Below, piece by piece: positions 1 through 12,500 of a stretch of DNA of 64,000 nt (the first letter of the stretch is position 1; every line of letters begins with the position of its first letter). The notes under the pieces were generated by a model. The model was not told the origin of the DNA and did not search any database. It saw only the letters and a list, made by a program, of their open reading frames with translations. Made by a program: the position numbers and the translations under genes. The stretch spans positions 8,511,001-8,575,000 of the forward strand of contig NC_069135.1 in the NCBI RefSeq assembly GCF_026914265.1. The letters are read 5' to 3'. The DNA comes from Mya arenaria. Its lineage: Eukaryota; Mollusca; Bivalvia; Myida; Myidae.

Positions 1-232
1 AATGATATATGCATTATGAAACATGTATGAGGTACATTTAAACTTCTCAAAACCATGAAATTGAGATCTACATGTATATCCAAAACCATATCCTAGCTTT
101 GCCTGGCATGAACTTGGACGCTCGTGCCAAACACAACAAAATACTCGGAAATCACAGTGGGCGGATCCACATGCAATATGAACAAGATTGTCTTTCTCCA
201 GGCTCCTGTTATATACGGCATTTGTATTCCAG

Positions 233-1553
233 GTTTGCCTAACAAGAACGGGGACCGCCATGCCCCGGAGATCGCAAACCTGGCCATGGACATTCTGAAT
301 ATGATGAAGAACAAGACGTTTCCCTGCTCAAAACAGGTGAACGTCCGTCTCCGTATTGGCATCAACACGGGTAACTATTTTACATTGTAGAAGTATTATA
401 CAAAATGGAACTGTTTGGTCACATACAAGAAAATAGAGTCCATAAACCGTGAACATTAAATTTGCATACATAAATATATCGGCCATATTGTTCGGGTGTC
501 TTAACGTTTCCAATTTTTTTAAATCAAACTTGCAAATGCTGCAAAGATGGATTTGTAGTACCTTGCTTATACGAGTTATGCTTTCGTGCCCAATGTATTA
601 GACTCAATGATCAAAGACTCTTATGCCCCAAATCCTGTTTTCCAGGTTCGTGTATGGCTGGGATTGTGGGGAACATCATGCTACGGTACTGTTTGTTCGG
701 TGACTCCATCAACACCGCGTCCCGAATGAAGACGCATGGATCACGTGAGTCATGCGCCCGACCATTTTTTGGCATTAGTAGTGTCTGAATTTTTTTCTCT
801 CTATGACTTCCTTTTTTGTAAAAATTTGAATGAGCAGAATGAATAGATAAAACGAAAATAATCTTTCAGCAAACCGCATCCATATAAGCGAGAGCACGCA
901 ACTCGTTTTATCGAAGGTGGGCGGCTTTCGCATGAAGTTCCGAGGCACGCTAAATATAAAGGTAAGGCAATATCGAAGGACTTGGCCTCCTAACTTGGGC
1001 GTCACCGCTTTCTTTTGCATGAATAGTGCACCTATTGAATGACACATTTGAAATCAAACGATCGTTCAGCAAAACTGCCATGTTAAACAATTGTAATACG
1101 TTATCCGTGTTCGTTTTAAACATGTACTGATGCATCAGTAAGGCCATCGATGGTATCGTCATCATGACATGACACAGACGTCGACATCAGTGAAATAATG
1201 GTGTTGTTTATGCCGAAGATCAAGGCTATACTCGTCTTTTGTTATGTGTTATTTATACATGAGCGTTTCGTTAGAAAGCATGGGATTACTTTTATTTTTT
1301 TCCGTCTTAGGGTAAAGGCTTGATGAAGACATACTGGATCTACAACCGTTGGGAGGACGCTGATGAAATCATCGAGGCGGAAAAGGAGGAGTTGAACATC
1401 CCAGGGGAGTTGATGAACTACTCGGACGTCCGCCTGTGCGGCGCCAACACCGCCACCTACATAGACGCCGGCGACACGGGCGCAGTGTCTGATCGACGAC
1501 CTATATGGCGGGAAGAGGATGTATATGTGGCTGGCTCCGGTGGGGACTACTAG
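233..1553 (+). CDS. Guanylate cyclase, C-terminal catalytic exons (5' partial)
   Basis: Class III nucleotidyl cyclase that makes cGMP from GTP; the sequence resembles receptor-type (membrane) guanylate cyclases. Four exons are visible: 233-370, 646-744, 870-961 and 1311-1553, with GT donors at 371, 745 and 962, AG acceptors before each, and matching phases. Exon 1 reads [18 protein letters not shown] then LRIGINTG. Exon 2 holds [13 protein letters not shown], which contains the catalytic Asn and Arg (NTASR). Exon 3 has the family IHISEST and GGFRMKFRG segments, and exon 4 starts GKGLMKTYW, the usual end of the cyclase fold. A tail of about 70 residues rich in Asp/Glu/Gly follows, ending at TAG 1551-1553. 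The N-terminal part (receptor, kinase-homology and first half of the cyclase domain) must lie upstream of the window. Soluble versus receptor subtype is inferred from the GLPxxNGxxHA wording, not proven. Confidence 0.9.
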
Positions 1554-2178
<625 letters not shown>

Positions 2179-2539
2179 AGGGTTTTAGACAGTATGTTAA
2201 AAAGGTTGCTGCAGAAAAATGACAAGGTAAAAAGGGCACACTGTATTGGGTTATAAAGAATCAATTATCAAAACAAATTTCAAAGAGTTAGAAAAATATT
2301 TAATTTTAATTTTAAAATTAGTCTTAGGGTTCATCTACCAGATACATTAAGTAAGTGTGTGTATTAGTGATTGTATATAAAGCTTTTTATCAAAACATAT
2401 TTGCAACTATTATGATTATCTACAGTATCCGAGTTAAGGAAGGCAGAATGGTTTACATGCTGGTCTCCTCGAAGGCAGGGGAGTGCTACCCAACAAGAAG
2501 TGTGAAGCACCCTTTCATAACTCTTTAGCTAAATTCCCA
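2179..2539 (+). mobile_element. Non-autonomous TIR element, copy 1 (MITE-like)
   Basis: About 360 bp with imperfect terminal inverted repeats. The left end reads AGGGTTTTAGAC...GTTGCTGCAG; the right end has GAAGCACCCTTTCATAACTC and TTTAGCTAAATTCCC. Flanks are tgtata on the left and tgtaaa on the right, a probable 6-bp target duplication. It shares internal blocks with the element at 52741-53168 (GCTGGTCTCC, AAAAGGGCACA/AAATGGGCACA). There is no coding capacity. It lies in the presumed 3' UTR of the cyclase gene, just before an AATAAA. Confidence 0.65.
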
Positions 2540-2543
2540 TGTA

Positions 2544-2549
2544 AATAAA
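2544..2549 (+). promoter_or_regulatory. Candidate poly(A) signal, guanylate cyclase
   Basis: AATAAA on the plus strand about 1 kb after the stop codon, followed by a T/G-rich stretch (ttgtatattatgttgttgtt). Other AATAAA copies occur further on, so use of this one is unproven. Confidence 0.35.
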
Positions 2550-3592
2550 GTTGTATATTATGTTGTTGTTTTATTGTATGAATAGATTCTTGTGATATTT
2601 GCCTTTAATAAGAATGAGGCCAAATTTGTTTTTGTGTCTCTTTTATGTGTGTATAAATGAAATCCATTTCCGGGATTTTCAGGAGTGTTCATAACAAATC
2701 TCAGCGACAGCCATTGAACTAACAACTTACGCAGAAGCATTATATTGCATATAATAACTGCCTGAATAAGTGACACTTCCACAAAGCTAGATCAGTACCA
2801 ACTAAACATATTACATAACTTGTATATCAGAATTAGTATTAAATGGTTTATCTTTCAAATGGTGTTAACAAAATTACATGTAATTAGTATTTGTGTTTAT
2901 TCAAAGGAATATGATGAATAAATATGAATACAATGTGCTTATTTGTGTGTTGTCATTAACTGAGCAAATATATCAACATGAAACAGAGATATCTTTCAGA
3001 CATTCATTTTAAGTCTTATCATAAAACAAAACAGAGATGCAAACTATGAATCCCATAATGGCACAGTGCAAGCAAATACACAGGTATTTTAACCTCGACC
3101 AATTTCCACTGACCTCGTGAAGCTCAATGTAAGATTCAGAATAAGCTACAGGGATGTGATTGTGTCACTCTTCTATAAAAGCTCTAAGGATAACAGTTTA
3201 ACTTGTTATTTTTAACATATACTACCATTGTCATCATCCTTTTCTCTGAAGTAACTATTTTATAATGAAATACAGATTCATATTTTTTATTGTGAAATGC
3301 ATCATTAGTGAATGCAGACTCAGGTTATATTTACTCTTTTCTAAACACACTCAATTACATATCAAAAGCATGATTCTTAACTGCGCAGCAGTTAACCGTG
3401 TGGTTGTATATATCATGGATAAGAAATGAATCATGTCATTTTAGTTTAAAACACATTATAGAACACAAGCCACGTTTGATCAGGATGTTGTGTGTCTTCT
3501 GTTTTGTGTTCATGAAAGAGTTTGAACAGGGCACTGATCACACGTTTACGTCTTAGACTGTACAAACATGCCAATACATTGAAGTGTTCAAT
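2550..3592. other. Convergent intergenic region and COQ2 3' UTR
   Basis: Lies between the ends of the plus-strand cyclase gene and the minus-strand COQ2 gene. I see no exon here. A minus-strand AATAAA at 3291-3286 is a candidate poly(A) signal for COQ2, about 300 nt after its stop. Confidence 0.4.
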
Positions 3593-6500
3593 TTAATTTT
3601 TCACTTTGGCTGTGTCTTTTGTGTCTTCTTTATCGGTTGGTTTGAGCAGGGTACCGATCACAATGGCGAGGAAGAGGACGGCTCCCAGCTGAGTGTTGGA
3701 CTTGAACTTGGCCATACAATCATCTGGGTTGTCAAGGTCTACCGTGTACAACTGAGAAGAAAGATACATAAGTACATTACAATGAAACTTTTTCAGGTAT
3801 ATCTATGAAGGGAAAGTTACCGTACACAAATTTGGAAATGATAATTTAGCGTTATTTGCCTTTTTTCTTTTAACAAACACATGGCTGTGAATCAAAGCAT
3901 GGCAATACCATATCAGACCATTGGCTGTTTCCCGTCCTTATAGGTTATGAAGCATATGGCTTATGATATCAAAAACAAGCTGAACACACTGGATCTACTG
4001 GATCTTCTTTTTTATTAACATATTCACCTCATTGTTTGTACTCGTACACCAGATATGGCCACTTTACTATAAGGTGGCTACATTCAAACAATTTTCTTTT
4101 TCTTTTAAGAAGCGTAACTTTTTTTCTAACATCGTTTAATGTTAAGTACACAAGTGGAATTTTCCACCAATAATGATATGCTGTTGGGAACTCAAGCACT
4201 AGATATCAGTTTTATTTCACGTGCAAACTGGTCAATTGGCTACAGAATATATAGGAAATTTATTTAGGTGGTGTCTTACCTGTAATCAAACATTACAACA
4301 AATTGCGGCATGCCTCAGGAAGAGACCAAGTTTATTTGCTGTGTGGTTCAGGTAGAGACTGATTCCTCATTAAGTATTGGGATTATACATTCCAATGTAG
4401 AGTACATTAATTTTTTTTAGAGAAAATCAGGAATTTAAAATGAACATCTTCTTTTGACACAAATTTTAGAAAGCTATCAGACATAAAATATCAAAACTTC
4501 AAGGCAATAATTGACAAAGGTGTTTATTTTCCAGGATGAATACCAAAAAAGTACTCCCAAGTTATGGCACTTTCTGTCAATAATCTGTGATGGCCATTTG
4601 ACAATCTGAATACCTAACACAAAACTTACCTCGCAATACCTCCGTGTTGGCATTTGAACAACCAGGACTTACCTGCCCATACCTCCAATGCTGTACTTAA
4701 AACAAACCAAAAACTTACCTGGAAATACCCCCATAATGGCCTTTAAGCAGTCTGAATACCTAGCCAAAGACTGAACTGGCAATACTCCCATGCTGGCCTT
4801 TCAAAATCTGAATACCTAACCAAGGACTTACCTGATGTGCTAGGTGTGCCCCTGTGATGGCCTTTTAAAATCTGAATACCTAACCAAGGACTTACCTGAT
4901 GTGCTAGGTGTGCCCCTGTGATGGCCTTTTAAAATCTGAATACCTAACCAAGGACTTACCTGATGTGCTAGGTGTGCCCCTGTGGTGGCCTATTAACAAT
5001 ATGAATACTTAACCAAGGACTTACCTCATGTGCTAGGTGTGCCCCTGTGATGGTCTATTAACAATATGAATACCTAACCCAGGACTTACCTGATGTGCTA
5101 GGTGTTCATCTGTGATAGCCTTTCAACAATATGAATACCTATCCCAGGACTTATCTGATGTGCTAGGTGTGCCCCTGTGATGGCCTTTCAACAATATGAA
5201 TACCTAACCCAGGACTTACCTGATGTGCTAGGTGTTCATCTGTGATAGCCTTTCAACAATATGAATACCTATCCCAGGACTTACCTGATGTGCTAGGTGT
5301 TCATCTGTGATGGCCTATTAACAATATGAATCCCTAGCCCAGGACTTACCTGATGTGCTAGGTGTGCCCCTGTGATGGTCTATTAACAATATGAATCCCT
5401 AGCCCAGGACTTACCTGATGTGCTAGGTGTGCCCCTGTGATGGTCTATTAACAATATGAATACCTAACCCAGGACTTACCTGATGTGCTAGGTGTTCATC
5501 TGTGATAGCCTTTCAACAATATGAATACCTAACCCAGGACTTACCTGATGTGCTAGGTGTTCATCTGTGATAGCCTTTCAACATTATGAATACCTATCCC
5601 AGGACTTACCTGATGTGCTAGGTGTGCCCCTGTGATAGCCTATTAACAATATGAATCCCTAGCCCAGGACTTACCTGATGTGCTAGGTGTGCCCCTGTGA
5701 TGGTCTATTAACAATATGAATCCCTAGCCCAGGACTTACCTGATGTGCTAGGTGTTCATCTGTGATAGCCTTTCAACAATATGAATACCTATCCCAGGAC
5801 TTACCTGATGTGCTAGGTGTTCATCTTTGATAGCCTTTCAACAATATGAATACCTAACCAAGGATTTACCTGATGTGCTAGGTGTTCATCTTTGATAGCC
5901 TTTCAACAATACGAATCCCTAGCCTAGGACTTACCTGATGTGCTAGGTGTTCATCTGTGATAGCCTTTCAACAATATGAATACCTAACCCAGGACTTACC
6001 TGATGCGCTAGGTGTGCCCCTGTGATGGTCTATTAACAATATGAATCCCTAGCCCAGGACTTACCTGATGTGCTAGGTGTGCCCCTGTGATGGCCTATTA
6101 ACAATATGAATACCTAACCAAGGACTTACCTGATGTGCTAGGTGTTCATCTTTGATAGCCTTTCAACAATATGAATCCCTAGCCCAGGACTTACCTGATG
6201 TGCTAGGTGTTCATCTGTGATAGCCTTTCAACAATATGAATCCCTAGCCCAGGACTTACCTGATGTGCTAGGTGTGCCCCTGTGATGGCCTATTAACAAT
6301 ATGAATACCTAACCAAGGACTTACCTGATGTGCTAGGTGTTCATCTTTGATAGCCTTTCAACAATATGAATCCCTAGCCCAGGACTTACCTGATGTGCTA
6401 GGTGTTCATCTGTGATAGCCTTTCAACAATATGAATACCTAACCCAAGACTTACCTGATGTGCTAGGTGTTCATCTGTGATAGCCTTTCAACATTATGAA

Positions 6501-9500
6501 TACCTATCCCAGGACTTATCTGATGTGCTAGGTGTGCCCCTGTGATGGTCTATTAACAATATGAATCCCTAGCCCAGGACTTACCTGATGTGCTAGGTGT
6601 GCCCCTGTGATGGTCTATTAACAATATGAATCCCTAGCCCAGGACTTACCTGATGTGCTAGGTGTGCCCCTGTGATGGCCTATTAACAATATGAATACCT
6701 AACCCAGGACTTACCTGATGTGCTAGGTGTTCATCTGTGATAGCCTTTCAACAATATGAATACCTAACCAAGGACTTACCTGATGTACTAGGTGTGCCCC
6801 TGTGATGACCTATTAACAATACGAATACCTAACCCAGGACTTACCTGATGTGCTAGGTGTTCATCTGTGATAGCCTTTCAACAATATGAATACCTAACCC
6901 AGGACTTACCTGATGTGCTAGGTGTTCATCTGTGATAGCCTTTCAACAATATGAATACCTAACCCAGGACTTACCTGATGTACTAGGTGTGCCCCTGTGA
7001 TGGTCTATTAACAATATGAATCCCTAACCCAGGACTTACCTGATGTGCTAGGTGTGCCCCTGCGATGGCCTATTAACAATATGAATACCTAACCAAGGAC
7101 TTACCTGATGTGCTAGGTGTTCATCTTTGATAGCCTTTCAACAATATGAATCCCTAGCCCAGGACTTACCTGATGTGCTAGGTGTTCATCTGTGATAGCC
7201 TTTCAACAATATGAATACCTAACCCAGGACTTACCTGATGTGCTAGGTGTTCATCTGTGATAGCCTTTCAACAATATGAATACCTAACCCAGGACTTACC
7301 TGATGCGCTAGGTGTGCTGCTGTGTGCCTGTTAACAATATAAATACCTAGCCCAGGACTAACTTGATGTGCTAGGTGTGTCCCTGTGATGGCCTGGTAAC
7401 AATATAAATACCTAACCCAGGACTTACCTGATGCGCTAGGTGTGCTGCTGTGATGGCCACCCCGGTGTAGTATGGCCAGGTCTGGTCACACAGGTGACCT
7501 GTGAGGGCCAGCAGACTGATCATCCCCGACCCAAACCCTGCCAGCCATGGCTTTGTATTATCCCCAAACTTCAGAGCCGTAGACTTCACTCCAATCAACA
7601 TGTCAAAGTACTTGTCCTACAAGGGAAGAACAAAAAGCTTAAATCCCTTTTCAATTCCACAGCATAACGCTTTAAAACATCTTTAACTTATTTTGTTAAT
7701 ACCATCATAATAAAACATGAAGTAAATTACATTCACACAGAGGTACAACACACATAAATTACAGTATATAGTATCTGTATTCTATTAACACATGGGTTTT
7801 TGACTCATGTGTTTAAATAATACATGTAGTTTCAATTTGTTTAATGTAAAGAATACTAAGATGTATAGATTATAAACAAAATAAAAATGTGGGAAAGCAT
7901 TGTTACAAGCAAATCTGATACTACAAGATTAAACCAAATATGAATACATGCAACTCTATAGCAACAATGAAACGGTCATGCACCTATTTTAGTTTTGCCC
8001 CACCAGGGGGGGGGGGGGGATAGTATAGGAGACTCGAGAGAGCCGGTGACTTCCAACAACTGTATTTTGTCAAGCCTGTCAAGACTGCCACCCAGGAAAG
8101 TAAGACTCTGACAGATTTTTCTATAATGGTTTTTGATGCCTGCATATCCTCTGATCTAAGGGATTTTGACAAAGTTCCCTTCTCCAGGCATTGGATTGGG
8201 ATAACAAGATTTACTGTTTGTCAAAATCCCGTGTGTGCTTGCCGGGTGAGGCCAAACATTGAATGGTGCATTGGTGAAGCAGAACAAGCAAAAACAAGTC
8301 TATCTACAAGGTTTGTTTGTTCTTTAGGACTGCTAGTAGAAAACATTTAATCTGATACAATTTATAATTGAATGGCAACATTGGTTAGTGATTACCCAAA
8401 ACTATATGTTTCATTCTCCACAGTCCAAGTTTATCTACATTGTAGTGATGGAATTTGGGCATTTATAATGCTAGTTATCAGTCTGTGTTTATTATCAGGA
8501 TGGGAAGTGTACATACTTGATGCGCATAGACGGTGTCATACACGAGTGTCCAGCAGAGGCCGGCAACGTAGAGGGGCAGGACAGGGATGTCAATACTGCC
8601 CTGCACAGCACACCAGCCTAGCAACGCACCCCAGTTGAACGTCAGCCCTGCACAGAGGGTAGTTTAGAAAATTGGACATTGAGAAAAGCCAGACAAACAT
8701 TCAGTAAACAGCCTCTCAAGGAAATCATACAATCATGATGGCTGGAATAGTTCAAATGGAGGTTAAAGAAGATCAACATCATGAACAGATTGTTTACCCC
8801 CACCAATAGAAGGGCTAGACTAGGGTGTGCTGCACTGAACAAATACGACACACTGGATGACTGGTTAGCTTACTACCTACTGAATGACTTGTTAGCTTGC
8901 TACCTAGGGGATGAACAGTGAACAGTTAACTTGCCAGAAGCGCCTGTGTTACAGCTACTTGTTGTGCTTTAAATACATGCAGGATAAAAATAGACACTTG
9001 ATTGCAATGTTTTTTTAGTTTGTTGAATATCAAATAGTCAATGTTTTTTAGTTGCTGAATATCAATCAATTGCTTTGGAATTTGATCTGTTTAAATCAAA
9101 TGATAAAAAAAATCCAGATTTATCTGACTCTAACTAATTAACTGCTCTAGCTTGCTCAATAACCTAGCGTGCCAAGAATACATAAGAACTATAAAAAGAG
9201 GGAACAAAAAAAGAAAGCAAGCAAAACACCAATGTCTATTCAACCACAATATAATATAAACCATAGAATTATGTATTATGCATATATTATAATATGGATG
9301 TTGTTAGTACAACAGGTGTTACAAAAGGCAGCAATATGACAAATGCATACACACTAGCATTCACTGTATAACAAATACATTTCGTGCATGGGGCAGATAC
9401 CTGGTGGGAATAAATGGTGTCGTAAAACATGGTGTAGAGCACACAGGCTGTGTACAGGGAGAGGGCTGGGCCAGCCACGCTCCCGTGAATACCTGCCCAT

Positions 9501-12500
9501 GCGAGCAGCACACCCCAGTTTAGGGTCAGCCCTAAAACAACAACCAAACTGATACACTGACCTCCAGTTTATTACCTTTAAGATCACAAAACAAGACTTT
9601 AGTGAACATTCAAAATTTGCCTTCAATAAAACTAAACAAAGTTATTTTAAGCTTGCAAAATTCAGAAATTAATTCCCCAAAACAAGGACCTATGTAAACA
9701 AGACCTTGTTTTACATGCCAATGTATTTCAGTTTATCAACAAGTAATAATTCAAAAGGATACATGTCTGAATCATTAACCAAATAGGCTATAACTAGAGC
9801 TGTCACAGGAGTGACGAATACCCCCAAATGCCGCCTGGACACAGGAATGGCAAACCATTCCTTTGAAAAGAGGCCATTACTCCAAGGTTACTGCACACTG
9901 CATCTTCTTTTATCATGCATGTATTGTTTTATTTAAATCTGTTGAGTAATTTAGAAGTTACACTGCTGACAAGAAAAACTAGCCTTTCATGAGCTATCGT
10001 CCGGAAACCATTTTTTTATTTTTAGTAACAGTGACCTTGACCTTGGCCCCACCAGCCCCAATATCGAACTTGACCTGTATCTTCTGATGTTACACCTGTG
10101 TACCAAAAATTGTTCAAATCTGTCTAGCCTTTCATGAGTTATCGGCCGGAAACCATTTTTCTATTTCTAGTAACAGTGACCTTGACCTTAGCCCCACCAG
10201 CCCCAATATCGAACTTGACCTGTATCTTCTGATGTTACACCTGTGTACCAAAAATTGTTCAAATCTGTCAAGCCTTTCATGATTTATCGTCCGGAAACCA
10301 TTTTTCTATTTTTAGTAAAGTGACCTTGACTTTGGCCCCACCAGCCCCAATATCGAACTTGACCTGTATCTTCTGATGTTACACCTGTGTACCAAAAATT
10401 GTTCAAATCTGTCTAGCCTTTCATGAGTTATCGTCCGAAAACCGTTTTTCTATTTTTAGTAACAGTGACCTTGACCTTGGCCCCACCAGCCCCAATATCG
10501 AACTAGACCTGTATCTTCTGATGTTACACCTGTGTACCAAAAATTTTTCAAATCTGTCTAGCCTTTCATGAGTTATCGGCCGGAAACCATGAAAACCGAC
10601 AGACCGACCGACCGACAGACAGACCGACCGACAGACCGACAAGCTCACTCCTAAATACCCCCTCAAACTTCGTTTGTGGGGGTATAATAAAACTTGTACA
10701 ACTTTTAAGACTAATATTACAAGCAGACATGTACATTTAACAACTTAAACCCAAGCATGTAAGGAAGCTTACCAAGCATGATCTGAGGCCAGTATGTGAA
10801 TCTCTTTGCCAGTGGATACCCCACAACTAGGCCCATTGAAGAAGCTCCAAGAAAAACGCTGTAGAGATGATAATTTTTCAATTATCTGTGTTGTACATGA
10901 ACAAAAAGCTCTCCTGTTTTGTACAATAATATAATTTCCTCTACTGTAACTTAAAAAGAAATAACAAAAATGATGTGAATCTTTTTGCACAGTGGGTAAG
11001 GGTCAGGGCTCGACACTTATCAGGTGACCAGCAGGATCACCTATATAAAAAAAATAGTGACCCGTAAAAATAACAGGGTGTCCTGCAAAATTTCATAAAA
11101 AGTGTGGTTTGATTGTTTAACATTTAATAAACAAGAGCACCGCGAAACGGAGCATTATACGCCCGAAGAAGATTCGGCTTGAGGTCTTTAATAAACATTT
11201 AGGTTATGCTAGTATACTGCTTACTAGGTGTGAAGTGTTTACAACAAAGGCTTAAACTTCCAATATTGAAACTTTAATGATATTTAAGTTAGTAGTGCTA
11301 ATAAAAACCTTTGTTCAACAGTATTTTTTTACAACATAGAATAATTGTAAAACAACATACATACTGGTAAGTAGTGCAATGAAGGATGTACTAATATGGA
11401 ATCAGATTTTATGAAATGAAATATTTTTATAAAATCAGCATACAAATATGGTTGGTACATATCTCCTAAATAACCCGATTACCAGCCAGCCCAGCACTAT
11501 CTATGGTCTGTGTAATATGTCTCCAACACGCCTGCCTTACAGCCGTCCAAGTTTGTGAAGATGAGGTCTATTGTTGAATTGAAGTCATTGGTGGGACATT
11601 CTAATATTTGAGAATACCAGTGCTTGTTCATTAATGTTTTCAGGATTTGTTTGTTCTGTGATTGTTCACACTAGTCAATATTAAAATCTCCAAATATGAC
11701 TGCCTTTGAATCTTTCAGATAGCTGGTCTGAATGTTGGCAAGGATTTCAATGAGTGCTTTAGCACTTATTCTTGGTGGTTTATAGATGAAAACAAATGTT
11801 ACATCTTCCTGACCTTCAACACTGAACACTGCGATTTCTGCCTGCTTAGACTCATTGAACAGACCAGATGTGAAGCTTGTTTTTGAATACACAGCTAATC
11901 CATATGGTGGCCGCGACCTACTAGTGGACTGCTCATAGTCCTGTCTGTACTGAACAAAATTGTTTAATGAGGTATCATTGATGAAATCCTGGACACGGAA
12001 TTGCTAACGCCCCCCAGTGAAATTAGCCTTTGAGGTACGGACCTGGAAAGCATGCTTGACAAATCCTTTTAATGTAGAGATGATTTGTATAAAGTTATTT
12101 GAAAATTGCTTTAGTAGTAACCCAGTTATGGCCTGGACATGGAATTGCTAATGTCCCCTCCCCCCCCATGGTGATTCTAGTGTTTGAGATATGGACCTGG
12201 AAATTGCGCGCGACACATCCTTTTAATGTAATGATGCTTTGTATAAAGTTATTTGAAAATGACTTTATTAGTGACCAAGTTGTGGCCCGGACACGGATTT
12301 GCTAACGCACCCCCATGGTGATTCTAGTCTTTGAGGTATGGACCTGGGAATTGCGCGCGACACATCCTTTTAATGTAGTGATGATTTGTATAAAGTTATT
12401 TGAAAATCGCTTTATTAGTTACCAAGTTATGGCCCGGACACGGAATTGCTAACGGACGGACAGACGGACAGACAGACGATGCAGGCCATAACATAATACG

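Noticed and set aside
7371..7427. Extension of the COQ2 exon 6 frame beyond the donor
   Set aside because: The open frame continues into the intron by chance; the donor at 7427 with exon 7 in phase gives the conserved C-terminus.
4800..7430. Possible CRISPR array from regular 65-bp spacing
   Set aside because: Whole units are repeated with no unique spacers, in a eukaryotic intron, and the unit is explained by the COQ2 exon 6 junction.
8517..8647. Exon 5b or 5a as a dead duplicate
   Set aside because: Both copies have intact splice sites, identical length and phase, no stops, and keep family-invariant residues.
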